Positions 7,290 to 16,564 of a DNA stretch of 64,000 nucleotides are shown here, in pieces. This DNA comes from Candidatus Thiodiazotropha sp. (ex Monitilora ramsayi). GTDB taxonomy: Bacteria > Pseudomonadota > Gammaproteobacteria > Chromatiales > Chromatiaceae. Both the position numbers and the translations under genes were made by a program. The stretch lies in contig JAHXIP010000003.1 in NCBI GenBank assembly GCA_025655575.1, forward strand, positions 217,649 to 281,648, in the 5' to 3' direction. The notes beneath the pieces are model-generated. The model was not told the DNA's origin, made no database searches, and saw only the letters and a list, made by a program, of their open reading frames with translations. The stretch's first letter is position 1. Each line of letters opens with the position of its first letter.

Positions 7290-10200
7290 ATGCATGACAC
7301 CCACGATATTGTCGGCGATGATCCCTCCCGATCCTTTGTCGCCCGTGTAATTGGCTGGTCGGTACAGAACCAGCTCATTGTGCTCATCTTTACCGCAGCG
7401 TTGGCTGTTGCCGGCATTCTCGCATTGGATCGCACACCGCTGGATGCCATCCCCGACCTGTCCGATACCCAGGTCATCATCCGTACGGATTTTCCCGGCC
7501 AGGCGCCGCAGATCGTTGAGGACCTGGTGACCTATCCCCTTTCGGCAACCCTGTTGGGTCTGCCGAAAACCGAGGCGGTGCGGGGATTCTCCATGTTCGG
7601 CACCAGCTTCGTCTACGTCATCTTCCAGGATGGTGTCGACGACTACTGGGCACGCAGCCGTGTGTCGGAGGCGCTGGCTACGGTACAGAAGGATCTGCCG
7701 GACAATGCCTCACCGCGACTGGGACCGGATGCGACCGGCGTGGGCTGGGTCTATCAGTACGCTCTGCTGGACCGCAGCGGCCGTCACGATCTTGCGGATC
7801 TGCGCGCGCTACAGGACTGGTTTCTGCGCTTCGAACTTGCCGCCGTACCCGGCGTCTCGGAAGTGGCCTCGGTGGGTGGATTCGTACGTGAATACCAGGT
7901 ACTCATCGACCCCAACCGACTGCGTGCGTTCGATATACCGCTGGGACGCGTACGCCAGGCCGTCAAGGCAGCCAGTATGGAAGTGGGTGGCCGGGTGCTG
8001 GAACAGGCGGAAACGGAACTGATGATCCGCTCCCGCGGCTACGTCTCCTCCCTGGAAGATCTGCAACAGGTTGTGGTGCAGGCGAAAAACGGCACTCCTG
8101 TACTACTCACTGATGTCGCGCGCGTCATCGAGGGACCCGAACTGCGGCGGGGAGTAGTGGAACTCAATGGTGAAGGCGAAGTGGTGGGTGGAATCGTTGT
8201 CATGCGTTCCGGTGAAAATGCCCTCAATGTCATCGAGGCAGTGGAACAGAAACTCGACACCCTGCGCAATGGCCTACCCGAAGGTGTCGAGATCCAAACC
8301 GTCTATGACCGGGCACCGCTGATTCGCGGTGCGGTGGAATACCTGAACCACAAGTTGATTGAGGAGGGCATTGTGGTGGCATTGGTCTGCCTCATCTTTC
8401 TACTGCATGTGCGTTCCGCTTTTGTGGCAATCATCACCCTGCCCCTCGGCGTGTTGGGTGCCTTTACGGTAATGGCCTCACAGGGCATCACCGCCAACAT
8501 CATGTCGCTGGGTGGCATCGCCATCGCTATCGGGGCCATGGTGGATGCCTCCATCGTGATGGTGGAGAATGCCCATCGAAAACTGAGCGACATGCCAGAT
8601 GCAGTGGGTAGCAAGGCACGCAATGCGGCACTGTTACAATCGGCAAAAGAGGTGGGGCCGGGTCTGTTCTTCAGTCTACTGATTATCACCGTATCCTTCC
8701 TGCCAGTGTTTGCACTCACTGGCGAAAGCTACCGGTTGTTTTCTCCCCTCGCCTACACCAAGACCTATGCCATGGCCTTCGCCTCGGTGCTCTCTGTGAC
8801 CCTCGTGCCGATTCTCATGCTGTGGCTGATTCGCGGCAGAATAAGACGCGAGGAGGCCAATCCGCTCAACAGATTCTTCGTGGCGCTCTATAAACCCATA
8901 CTCAGGTTTTCCATGAAACTGCGTTGGTTCACCCTCTTGATCGCAGCAATCGGCATTGCCAGCCTCTGGTATCCGTTCTCCAAGCTGGGCTCCGAATTTA
9001 TGCCTGCGCTATACGAGGGAGAACTGCTCTACATGCCCACCACGCTGCCGGGGGTCTCCATCACCAAGGCGAAGGAGATACTGGCCCACACCAACAGGCT
9101 GATCCTGACCGTTCCTGAAGTAGACCAGGTCTTCGGCAAGGTAGGACGAGCGGACACGGCCACCGACCCGGCACCAATCTCCATGATTGAGAGTTGGGTG
9201 CGTCTCAAACCCCAGGAGTCGTGGCGGAAAGGTATCGATATCGACGCATTGATCCAGCAACTCGATCAACAGGTCAAACTGCCGGGTCTGGTGAACAGCT
9301 GGGGTTACCCCATCAAGATCCGCATGGACATGATCTCTACCGGTATTCGTACCCCCGTGGGGATTAAAATCTCAGGTGCTGATCTCAACGAGATCGGTCG
9401 CATTGCGCTCGATGTGGAGGGTGTAGTCAAAGAGGTAGCGGGTACCCGCAGCGCCTTTGCCGACAGGGTGACTGGTGGCAAGTACCTTGAGATTACACCC
9501 AACCGGAACGAGTTGGCGCGACGTAATATCGATCTCGGGGTGTTTCAATCCATCATTCAGACCGCGCTTGGGGGCATGAAAGTCGCCGAGAGTGTGCAGG
9601 GACGTGAACGCTACAACATCATGCTCCGTTACGACCGCCCCTTTCGGGAATCGATAAACGACCTTTCGGATATATTGGTGCCGACACCCGGCGGTATGCA
9701 TATCCCCCTCGGCGAACTGGCCGCTATCGAATATGCACCGGGACCGCCCATGGTCAAATCGGAAGATGCCAGGCTGACTGGCTGGGTCTTTGTGGATATC
9801 GACGGTCGGGACATTGGTGGCTACGTGGACGAGGCTCAGGGACTGGTTGCGGAACAGGTGGACCTGCCCCCCGGGTATGCCATCACCTGGTCGGGTCAAT
9901 ACGAACAGATGCTCGAAGCACGCTCACGACTCAAGATCGCCATCCCTGCCGCTATCGCTATCATCCTGGTGCTGTTGATGATCCATTTCGGACGCACCGA
10001 CCGCACAGTGATGGTGATGACCGCTCTGCCCTTCGGGTTAGTTGGCGGTCTCTGGTCCGTCTACCTTGCCGGTTACAACCTATCCGTCGCCGTAGCCGTC
10101 GGGTTCATTGCGCTCGGTGGTATCGCCGTTGAAACAGCGGTGGTGATGCTGCTCTATATCGATCAGCAAGTACGCGCCCTGCCGCCGGTGGACCGCAAAA

Positions 10201-10484
10201 CACTGTTTGCCGCCATCATGGCAGGTGCCGCCCTTCGGGTACGTCCCAAGCTGATGACGGTTTCGGTCATCATCGCAGGACTGTTGCCAATTTTCTTTAC
10301 CGAAGGGCCGGGTTCGGATGTCATGCGACGTATCGCATTACCGATGGTGGGTGGCATGATCAGCACCACAGTAATGACACTCATCGTGATTCCGGTCATT
10401 TATCTCATCTGGGAATCGCGGCACCTGCCGGGTACCGCTTCTTCCCCCATTCATACTGATGAAGTACCAGCCACTCAAACTTAA
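7290..10484 (+). CDS. cusA: CusA-type heavy-metal RND efflux pump
   Basis: Proton-driven inner-membrane transporter of the heavy-metal efflux RND subfamily (Cu(I)/Ag(I) in CusA), 1064 residues against about 1047 for E. coli. The N-terminus has the first transmembrane helix followed by TPLDAIPDLSDTQVIIRTDFPGQAPQIVED, diagnostic for this subfamily. Two porter halves and 12 predicted transmembrane helices are visible, including the TM4 charge motif GAMVDASIVMVENAHRK and the second helix block FIALGGIAVETAVVMLLYID. Methionines in the periplasmic cleft region (SMIESWVRLKP, IRMDMISTGI) fit Cu(I)/Ag(I) relay. The copper assignment rests on the linked CusF-like protein. Confidence 0.94.
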   Translation: MHDTHDIVGDDPSRSFVARVIGWSVQNQLIVLIFTAALAVAGILALDRTPLDAIPDLSDTQVIIRTDFPGQAPQIVEDLVTYPLSATLLGLPKTEAVRGFSMFGTSFVYVIFQDGVDDYWARSRVSEALATVQKDLPDNASPRLGPDATGVGWVYQYALLDRSGRHDLADLRALQDWFLRFELAAVPGVSEVASVGGFVREYQVLIDPNRLRAFDIPLGRVRQAVKAASMEVGGRVLEQAETELMIRSRGYVSSLEDLQQVVVQAKNGTPVLLTDVARVIEGPELRRGVVELNGEGEVVGGIVVMRSGENALNVIEAVEQKLDTLRNGLPEGVEIQTVYDRAPLIRGAVEYLNHKLIEEGIVVALVCLIFLLHVRSAFVAIITLPLGVLGAFTVMASQGITANIMSLGGIAIAIGAMVDASIVMVENAHRKLSDMPDAVGSKARNAALLQSAKEVGPGLFFSLLIITVSFLPVFALTGESYRLFSPLAYTKTYAMAFASVLSVTLVPILMLWLIRGRIRREEANPLNRFFVALYKPILRFSMKLRWFTLLIAAIGIASLWYPFSKLGSEFMPALYEGELLYMPTTLPGVSITKAKEILAHTNRLILTVPEVDQVFGKVGRADTATDPAPISMIESWVRLKPQESWRKGIDIDALIQQLDQQVKLPGLVNSWGYPIKIRMDMISTGIRTPVGIKISGADLNEIGRIALDVEGVVKEVAGTRSAFADRVTGGKYLEITPNRNELARRNIDLGVFQSIIQTALGGMKVAESVQGRERYNIMLRYDRPFRESINDLSDILVPTPGGMHIPLGELAAIEYAPGPPMVKSEDARLTGWVFVDIDGRDIGGYVDEAQGLVAEQVDLPPGYAITWSGQYEQMLEARSRLKIAIPAAIAIILVLLMIHFGRTDRTVMVMTALPFGLVGGLWSVYLAGYNLSVAVAVGFIALGGIAVETAVVMLLYIDQQVRALPPVDRKTLFAAIMAGAALRVRPKLMTVSVIIAGLLPIFFTEGPGSDVMRRIALPMVGGMISTTVMTLIVIPVIYLIWESRHLPGTASSPIHTDEVPATQT

Positions 10485-10497
10485 GAGGAATATCGAA

Positions 10498-10863
10498 ATG
10501 AAAACATACTTGAAAGCCATCCCATTCGTGATTGCAGGGCTGCTGATCAATACACCTCTCATAGCAGGCAGTCACGAAGATCACTCCATGCACGATCATG
10601 AGAAGATGACCAGTAGTGCCAGCGAAGCCACGGGCATGGGAACGGTACATAAGGTAGATGCCGAGAAGAAAATCATCAATCTCACCCATGAACCCATCCC
10701 AACACTCAACTGGCCCGGCATGACCATGGATCTACCGGTGACCAAGCGCGTGGACCTTTCAACATTCAAGGCGGGAGACAAGGTGCACTTTACCCTCAAG
10801 ATGGGGCGGGACAAGCAGTACCGCATCACCAACATGAAACCCGCCGAGATGAAAAACCACTAA
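10498..10863 (+). CDS. cusF: CusF-like periplasmic copper-binding protein
   Basis: A 121-residue exported metallochaperone starting at ATG 10498 (AAGAGGA upstream), 13 bp after cusA. A signal peptide (to about ISAGSHED-like cleavage near residue 24) is followed by a His/Met-rich linker (HEDHSMHDHEKM) and the OB-fold CusF domain. The Cu(I)/Ag(I) ligand arrangement W-x2-M-x-M appears in NWPGMTMDL, with a preceding His in LTHEPIPTL; in CusF these are His, Trp, Met and Met. It hands metal to the CusB/CusA complex. A hairpin at 10924-10957 probably ends the operon. Confidence 0.93.
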   Translation: MKTYLKAIPFVIAGLLINTPLIAGSHEDHSMHDHEKMTSSASEATGMGTVHKVDAEKKIINLTHEPIPTLNWPGMTMDLPVTKRVDLSTFKAGDKVHFTLKMGRDKQYRITNMKPAEMKNH

Positions 10864-10923
10864 GCCCCTTATTGCCCTAATGCGGAAGCGGCGAATCGAT
10901 CCAAGAATTTAGATCGGGGGAGG

Positions 10924-10957
10924 CAGTGCAGAGCATGGGTTACCATACTCTGCACTG
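10924..10957. terminator. Bidirectional-type hairpin between cusF and sensor kinase
   Basis: CAGTGCAGAG (10924-10933) pairs perfectly with CTCTGCACTG (10948-10957). It lies between convergent genes, so it could terminate both. No long T-run follows on either strand. Confidence 0.55.
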
Positions 10958-11007
10958 TAAATTTGCCACTGTCTTCTTCAGTCAGGCAAAGTGATTTTGC
11001 GCTGACA

Positions 11008-12375
11008 TTACTTAGGCAATCGTATCAAGGCACGTAGCCCACCTTCCGGACGATTCGACAATCTGAGCTGTCCGCCATGGGCATGCACAATGGTTCTCGC
11101 CACCGCGAGCCCTAATCCGGTACCCCCGGTCTCACGATTACGCGAAGCCTCCAGACGGAAGAAGGGGGTGAATACCTTCTCCAGATTCTCTTCCGGGATA
11201 CCGGGACCACTGTCATCGATGATGATTTCGACACCTTCGCCACTCTCAATCAGCCTGACCCTGGCTGTTTCTCCATACTTCAGTGCGTTATCGATGAGGT
11301 TATTCAAAGCACGCTTCAGAGCGATCGGTCGACACATGAAGATCGATCTGTCAGGTCCCTCGTAACTCACATCGCCACCCAGATCGGTATGGTCATCCAC
11401 CAGGCTTGCCAGCAAGGCTGCCAAGTCGGTTGAGCGGGCCACTTCATCGGCCGCTTCATCCCGGGCAAAGCCAAGCGTGGCGGACAGAATGGTCTCCATT
11501 TCGGCCAGCGTGGCGAGCGTCTTCTCACGCATCTCAGTATCTTCGATGTACTCGGCCCTGAGACGTAAGGTGGTGATCGGCGTGCGTAGATCATGGGAGA
11601 CTGCAGCCAGCATTTGTGAACGGTCCGTGATGTGTTTCTGCAGGCGCTCCTGCATGCGGTTGAAGGCACGTATGGTATTGCGTACCTCACGCGGGCCCTT
11701 TTCATCCAAAGGCGGTTGTGCTTGACCAAGACCGAAACGGTTTGCCGCATCGGCGAGCTGCGCCATCGGGTGTGCCATCCGCCTGGCGATGAAGAGACCG
11801 CTGAGAATCACCAATATCAGCAACAGCGCCAACAGCTGCAGCGTCTTGCCGGCCCAAGGTGGCGGCCCCTCAAACTTATCTGTGTGGATGTTAAGCCAGG
11901 TGCCGTCCCACAGGCGAATGGATAAGCTGATACCGTCCAAACCCCGCGGATGACCACCAGGCCCATGCCGCTCATACCGCTCGTCACGCAATCTCTTCTC
12001 ATGCGCATCAAACTCAATGCTTACCCAAACTGACGACTTATCGGTGAGATGCAGACGGCGTCTCAAATCGTGTGAAATCCGGTGTTCCAACGGGTGTCTC
12101 GGCGGCGTGTTCACAAGAGGCTGGTCACCCAAATTAATCTCATCACCCCTTTCGGCAACCCGTTCGATGATACGCAACCGCTCCTCATCATCCGCATCAC
12201 CCAGCAGACGCGCCAGGGTCACCACACGGTCCAGCAACTGAAAACGATTACGCTCATCGAAACGTTCCCGGCGTTCGTCGTGCAGCAACCAGCCACTGCC
12301 GATGATCAGTACCAAAGTCATGCCGATCAGTAGCGACAGTGTGCGACCGGCAAGCGTATCAGGCCACAGGTGCAT
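11008..12375 (-). CDS. Sensor histidine kinase (EnvZ/CusS type)
   Basis: Membrane sensor kinase of 455 residues. It has two transmembrane helices (about 13-31 and 183-203) bounding a roughly 150-residue periplasmic sensor rich in Arg/His/Glu, then HAMP, the phosphoacceptor H-box SHDLRTP, N-box NLIDNALKYG and the G boxes DSGPGIP and GGTGLGL, so catalytic parts are complete. The start overlaps the end of the response-regulator gene by 17 nt, typical for an operon. It converges on the copper efflux genes, so copper sensing is a reasonable hypothesis, but the divergent neighbour at 13276 is an equally likely target. Confidence 0.9.
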   Translation of the reverse strand: MHLWPDTLAGRTLSLLIGMTLVLIIGSGWLLHDERRERFDERNRFQLLDRVVTLARLLGDADDEERLRIIERVAERGDEINLGDQPLVNTPPRHPLEHRISHDLRRRLHLTDKSSVWVSIEFDAHEKRLRDERYERHGPGGHPRGLDGISLSIRLWDGTWLNIHTDKFEGPPPWAGKTLQLLALLLILVILSGLFIARRMAHPMAQLADAANRFGLGQAQPPLDEKGPREVRNTIRAFNRMQERLQKHITDRSQMLAAVSHDLRTPITTLRLRAEYIEDTEMREKTLATLAEMETILSATLGFARDEAADEVARSTDLAALLASLVDDHTDLGGDVSYEGPDRSIFMCRPIALKRALNNLIDNALKYGETARVRLIESGEGVEIIIDDSGPGIPEENLEKVFTPFFRLEASRNRETGGTGLGLAVARTIVHAHGGQLRLSNRPEGGLRALIRLPK

Positions 12376-13093
12376 GACGGTGTTTCACTTTAGGTACGAA
12401 AAGATAACCGCCGCCGCGTACGGTTTTGATAATCTGCGGATTCCTGGGCGGATCACCGAGTTTGCGGCGCAGACGGCTGACCAGGGTGTCGATGGAACGG
12501 TCGAAAGCCCGTGAATCCCGCCCTCTTGCCAAGTCGAGTAGCTGATCGCGACTGAGTACCCGTCCGGATCGACTGACGAAGGCCATCAGCAGAGCGAATT
12601 CCGCCGTACTGACCGGCACCAGCGTTTGCTCCGGATCGATCAACTCCCGTGCCCGCGGCAGTAGCGTCCAACCCAGAAACTCTAACTGCTCAGGCGCTTC
12701 CCGAGGCACCCGCTCGTGGGCACTGCCGGCACGGCGCAGAATCGCCTTGATGCGGGCCAGCAGTTCCCTCGGATTGAACGGTTTGGCCAGGTAATCATCG
12801 GCCCCCATCTCGAGACCCACGATACGATCGGTCTCCTCTCCCATTGCCGTCAGCATGATCACCGGAATGTCGGACTCTGCGCGCAGGTTTCGACAGAGCG
12901 TCAGGCCGTCCTCACCCGGCATCATGAGATCCAGTACAACCAGGTCGATGGCGTTATCGTCCAATACCCGTTTCATGATGGCACCATCCGCCGCCGTTGT
13001 GACGCGATAGCCGTGATCGTTGAGAAAACGCTCTATCAACTCGCGAATCTCCGAGTGATCGTCGACGACCAGGATGTGCGGCTGTTTATCCAT
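12359..13093 (-). CDS. OmpR-family response regulator
   Basis: A 244-residue response regulator starting at ATG 13093; the frame is open further upstream but the family N-terminus (PHILVVDDHSEIRELIERFL) begins here. The receiver has the acidic pair DD, phosphoacceptor Asp in LVVLDLMMPGEDG, the Thr in MLTAMG and Lys in AKPFNPREL. The C-terminal winged helix is of OmpR type (VSTAEFALLMAFVSRSGRVLSRDQLL; IDTLVSRLRRKLGDPP; IKTVRGGGYLF). The sequence is closer to OmpR than to CusR by inspection. The upstream intergenic region contains a 10-bp inverted repeat (13136-13184) that may be its operator. Confidence 0.92.
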   Translation of the reverse strand: MDKQPHILVVDDHSEIRELIERFLNDHGYRVTTAADGAIMKRVLDDNAIDLVVLDLMMPGEDGLTLCRNLRAESDIPVIMLTAMGEETDRIVGLEMGADDYLAKPFNPRELLARIKAILRRAGSAHERVPREAPEQLEFLGWTLLPRARELIDPEQTLVPVSTAEFALLMAFVSRSGRVLSRDQLLDLARGRDSRAFDRSIDTLVSRLRRKLGDPPRNPQIIKTVRGGGYLFVPKVKHRHAPVA

Positions 13094-13135
13094 GGCAGAC
13101 AGTCTACCCCATATAAACAGAGCGCTGCATGGAAC

Positions 13136-13184
13136 TTTGTGACGGATTATGTCAATCAGGCGCGTTGTCACATGCCGTCACAAA
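13136..13184. promoter_or_regulatory. Inverted repeat in divergent promoter region
   Basis: TTTGTGACGG (13136-13145) and CCGTCACAAA (13175-13184) are perfect inverse complements separated by 29 bp; additional TGTCA motifs lie between (TATGTCAATC, GTTGTCACAT). The block lies 43 bp upstream of the response-regulator start and about 90 bp upstream of the divergent 13276 gene, the position expected for an autoregulatory operator serving both promoters. The binding protein is inferred. Confidence 0.55.
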
Positions 13185-13275
13185 AAGGCTGTTTTTTGAC
13201 AACTTCCCAACACATTTCAGGCGTGAAATAGACACCGTCGAAGAGACACATCCACTCCAACATGAGGATTTCTAA

Positions 13276-13668
13276 ATGAACAAGATCGCAAAATATACCG
13301 CTATTACCGTCGTCGCTGCCGCAACCGGTCTGACAGCCGTAGGCGCCTCCGCCGGCTGGGGTGACCATCGCGGAAACTGTGACCGCGGTGAAATGCGCGG
13401 CGGAGACAGCATGATGATGAAACGGATGGGAAAAGCAGGCCCGATGACAGATCGTGATCTGGACCTGACGTCAGATGAGGCGAAGACGCTTGTTGAGGCT
13501 CGACTGATTATGCGTGGCAACGACCGACTCAAGGTAGGCCAAGTAACCGAGAAGGATCAGGACACTTATCTGATCGATATCGTGACGGTAGACAACTCAC
13601 TGGTTCGCCAGATCGAGGTTGACCGGGACAATGGTATGCCACGCGGACCATTCGGTCCCAAGAAGTAA
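13276..13668 (+). CDS. Small exported protein divergent from two-component pair
   Basis: A 130-residue protein with a clear signal peptide (MNKIAKYTAITVVAAATGLTAVGASA) and no transmembrane segment after it. The mature N-terminus is Gly/Arg/Met/His-rich (GDHRGNCDRGEMRGGD, MMMKRMGKAG), followed by a compact alpha/beta region with GQVTEKDQDTYLIDIVTVDNS that looks PepSY-like. It is divergent from the response-regulator operon and shares the inverted-repeat region, so I infer regulation by that system. A role as periplasmic stress or metal-binding partner is possible. AGGA-type ribosome-binding sequence (CATGAGGATTTCTAAATG) supports the start. Confidence 0.7.
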   Translation: MNKIAKYTAITVVAAATGLTAVGASAGWGDHRGNCDRGEMRGGDSMMMKRMGKAGPMTDRDLDLTSDEAKTLVEARLIMRGNDRLKVGQVTEKDQDTYLIDIVTVDNSLVRQIEVDRDNGMPRGPFGPKK

Positions 13669-13690
13669 CCCACCCTGACCAACCTATGGA

Positions 13691-13714
13691 AACGACCCGT
13701 TCAAGCGGGTCGTT
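13691..13714 (+). terminator. Stem-loop after 13276-13668 gene
   Basis: AACGACCCG (13691-13699) pairs perfectly with CGGGTCGTT (13706-13714) around a 6-nt loop, 22 bp after the stop. The T-run is weak (TTAAATC), so termination may be partial, allowing read-through to the DUF4405 gene. Confidence 0.6.
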
Positions 13715-13785
13715 AAATCAATTCTGGACATCTGCATTATCTTTCTCAACATCGATTAAAAGTCTTCATATTTAGAGTTAAAAAA

Positions 13786-14274
13786 ATGAGCAAATTCAAT
13801 ACAAGAAAATGGTCCACACCCATTATAATCGGCACCGGTATCTTTGTTTCCCTATCCGGTGTATTGATGTTCCTGGGTGTGCACAATCCACTTGAGCTGG
13901 CCCATGAATGGATCGGCCTGGCCTTTGCCGCTGCAATCATTCTGCACATACTGAATCACTGGCGGCCATTTAAAAGTTATTTTTCGCAACGCCTTGCATT
14001 AAACATCGTTGGCGCTGTAGTCCTTGCGACTTCTGCCTTCATCGCTACATCAATGACCCAGTCCGGGGGAAATCCGATGATGAGCATGATTCATAGCTAC
14101 GAAAGCTCCCCGCTCACTGAAGTCGCACCACTCCTCGATGAGAATGCTGATGGTATTGTTGCCAAATTCGAGGCTGCCGGTTTCACCGTTGAGAATCCAA
14201 ATTTATCGATAGCGCAGATTGCCGCAGCCAATGACGCCTCTACAAAAGAATTGATGCATGTGCTTTTCAACTAG
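13786..14274 (+). CDS. DUF4405-type membrane protein
   Basis: A 162-residue inner-membrane protein. Three hydrophobic helices are visible: about 11-31, 40-58 and 66-88. Paired His residues within helix two (LAHEWIGLAFAAAIILHILNHW) are characteristic of DUF4405/cytochrome b561-like proteins, where they may bind haem. The C-terminal 60 residues form a soluble tail with a short conserved-looking Asp/Glu segment (PLLDENADGIVAKFEAAGFTV). It lies 117 bp after the small exported protein on the same strand and ends before a strong terminator; the two could be one responsive unit. Confidence 0.78.
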   Translation: MSKFNTRKWSTPIIIGTGIFVSLSGVLMFLGVHNPLELAHEWIGLAFAAAIILHILNHWRPFKSYFSQRLALNIVGAVVLATSAFIATSMTQSGGNPMMSMIHSYESSPLTEVAPLLDENADGIVAKFEAAGFTVENPNLSIAQIAAANDASTKELMHVLFN

Positions 14275-14296
14275 GACTTATTAACCCCCCTATATT

Positions 14297-14355
14297 ACCT
14301 GGCCGTATGAACGTGTGAACGATGGGAACCGGTTCATAGCTGGCCAGGTTATTTT
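14297..14355 (+). terminator. Long rho-independent terminator
   Basis: ACCTGGCC (14297-14304) pairs with GGCCAGGT (14342-14349), and internally TATGAAC (14306-14312) pairs with GTTCATA (14332-14338), making an extended stem followed by TATTTTCTTTT. It ends the DUF4405 transcript. Confidence 0.8.
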
Positions 14356-14462
14356 CTTTTCCTCATATTTTCCACACTGGTAGAATTTTCCAGACCCGAC
14401 TCCTAATATGGAGAGAGACACATCACACCCATCCGTCATACCTGCTCATAGGGGACATAGGC

Positions 14463-15992
14463 TTGCTCGGCAACAGGCATATAACAAGCAAAAGAATATG
14501 GAGTACCTGGATCGTCTCGAGCAACGGTTATCTGATGGCGGCAATTGCCTTGCTCACGTTAACACTGTTCTGCTTCACCATTGCCTTCCTGCAAAATGTC
14601 AAATTCACACACATCTCTGCAGAAGGCTGGATACAATTTCTCACACTCACAAAATGTAATCTCTATCAGTTCTTTTCACTGTCCACACCCACATGCAACA
14701 CCCTCTATCAGGATGTATCGAGAGACTGGGCACTATTGATTCTCTATATCCTGCGAACCATCGCCATCGCACTGTTGCTCTCTGTCATCGTCGTCAAACT
14801 GCTTTCCCATAAGGATCTCTTTGTAATGAGGCCGACCCTCTGCCTGGCACCTTCCAATGAAATCGACTTGGAAAATCCACCGGAAAACCAGTACTGGGAA
14901 AAGAGCGGCGGTTGGGAGCTGCGATGCCGGCTTTACAACGGCACACGTTTGACCCTGCTAAACCTAAACTTCATCGCCAAGCTGCGCCGCCCAAAGGTCC
15001 GGGAGGGGGATTGGTCTCTCATCAACAGCACCATTGACCTGTCTACCCAGACCTGGGCCATCGCCTTGCCCTTTGTCCCCTTATCTGTTCGGATACCGTT
15101 AGATAAAGATGACCTCGACATGGATAAGAGCACGAACAATAAACTGATTCTCAAACACATTCAGAATCATCCTTTTCTGGATGAATTCAACAAGGAGAAC
15201 ACCCAGGCAAAATCATTTTTGGTTATCAATATCGAGGGCACCATTGATGACTCAGACGGACACTTAATGGAGTCTCTCTGGTGGCCGATTGAAGACAGAT
15301 TCAGCTGGTACAGCCAGGGGCGTGAGAAACCCATCAATGTCCTCCCAGGTGACAAACCGTTAAGCACAGGGAGCAAACCACAGTCATGGAAGGGCTGGGA
15401 AGATTTTGATGACGGTATTATCGAGAACTACGTATTTGGTTACGGCTCACTCATGGATGACTGGCTAAAAGACGAGGATTGCCTGATCGCCAACCTGGAA
15501 GGTTATGAAAGAAACTGGCAGGCCACCATGGATAACGATGTTGAGATACCGGGATACAAGACCTATGAACCCAAAAACGGTGAAGAAAAACCGAAAACCG
15601 TCTCTTTTCTGAATATCGGCAATAGCAAACAAAAGGACAGCGTGGTAACGGGAGTCGTAAAAAAATATACGCTAAAGATGCTGGCCGATCTCGACCGGCG
15701 CGAACGAAATTATCTGAGAGTCGATATCACTGACAAAATAATTTTTTTAGAAAAGAACAAGTCTATGCACCCGCAGAGACCTTACACCATATGGACATAT
15801 ATCGCCTCAGCGGCTGCACAAAAGCGGCATAAAAGTAACAATGATGCATGTAGTGTGGCAACAGACTATTTCAATAACTTTGAATCGGCTGCAGAAGCGA
15901 TAAAGGATTACAACATCAATCTCAATACAATCAATTTTGAAGCAAATGGAAATATCAAACTACAGAAGCTAACTAGAAGATATGTTGCGTAG
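14463..15992 (+). CDS. Two-TM membrane protein with Ig-like cytoplasmic region and C-terminal gamma-glutamylcyclotransferase-like domain
   Basis: A 509-residue protein beginning at TTG 14463, chosen because AGGGG lies 9 nt upstream; the next in-frame ATG (14535) has no ribosome-binding site. Residues about 23-45 and 91-113 are transmembrane helices, with a 45-residue loop between that lacks a K+-channel TxGYG filter. Residues about 135-290 look like a beta-sandwich (WELRCRLYNGTRLTLLNLNF, KSFLVINIEGTIDDSDG) faintly resembling the cytoplasmic domain of Kir channels. Residues about 320-440 carry the gamma-glutamylcyclotransferase/AIG2 signature: nucleotide-like loop VFGYGSLM and a catalytic-type Glu in LADLDRRERNYLRVDI. 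The domain combination is one I do not recognise. It stands alone between terminators. Confidence 0.72.
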   Translation: MLGNRHITSKRIWSTWIVSSNGYLMAAIALLTLTLFCFTIAFLQNVKFTHISAEGWIQFLTLTKCNLYQFFSLSTPTCNTLYQDVSRDWALLILYILRTIAIALLLSVIVVKLLSHKDLFVMRPTLCLAPSNEIDLENPPENQYWEKSGGWELRCRLYNGTRLTLLNLNFIAKLRRPKVREGDWSLINSTIDLSTQTWAIALPFVPLSVRIPLDKDDLDMDKSTNNKLILKHIQNHPFLDEFNKENTQAKSFLVINIEGTIDDSDGHLMESLWWPIEDRFSWYSQGREKPINVLPGDKPLSTGSKPQSWKGWEDFDDGIIENYVFGYGSLMDDWLKDEDCLIANLEGYERNWQATMDNDVEIPGYKTYEPKNGEEKPKTVSFLNIGNSKQKDSVVTGVVKKYTLKMLADLDRRERNYLRVDITDKIIFLEKNKSMHPQRPYTIWTYIASAAAQKRHKSNNDACSVATDYFNNFESAAEAIKDYNINLNTINFEANGNIKLQKLTRRYVA

Positions 15993-16564
15993 AAATGTCC
16001 ATTCCTTAGAGTACTTCAGCATATTGTATGGAACTTGCCTCACTGGTGCAGCACAGGCGATATCCAGAAACTGATAAATTGCATGTATAACTGTCATTCA
16101 TCAGATTTGTCAGAGAGTGTCATCTAAACTCCGGTTGGCCATGGTCGTAATCGAGTAAATCCGACGGTTTGATATACACAACTGAATAGTTAATTAATGC
16201 AACCCATGCTCAAATTCACCCGCGAGGATAGTGATAGAGGTGATCTCTACGCTATGAGTGTCGGATATTATTACACAAGCACATGCAGAGCGTGCACTCG
16301 CAATAAAGAATAATCTGTAATTTATTGACATGTGCCATATCGATGGAACGCCTTATTCTACTATCTGTCCTGTAATCAATCCCTACTATTAAGAGTGTAA
16401 TAGTGACGTACCTGACCCGCCTAAATACTGTCGGGATTTATTACAACTCCATTTGGTATTCAAATGGCGATTGTGGGAACAATTTGATTATTATGGAAAA
16501 TTTACTTATGGAATAAATGTTGCGTAATTATCCTCACCGACAATCACATAGGGAAGAGTTGATC
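15993..16564. other. AT-rich intergenic region
   Basis: About 570 bp without a convincing gene or structured RNA. It precedes a PEP-CTERM gene and probably holds its promoter. The sequence has no c-di-GMP-I riboswitch core and no sigma-54 -24/-12 pair that I could find. Confidence 0.5.

Noticed and set aside
15993..16564. Search for a c-di-GMP riboswitch upstream of the PEP-CTERM gene
   Set aside because: No GEMM core sequence or matching stem arrangement found.
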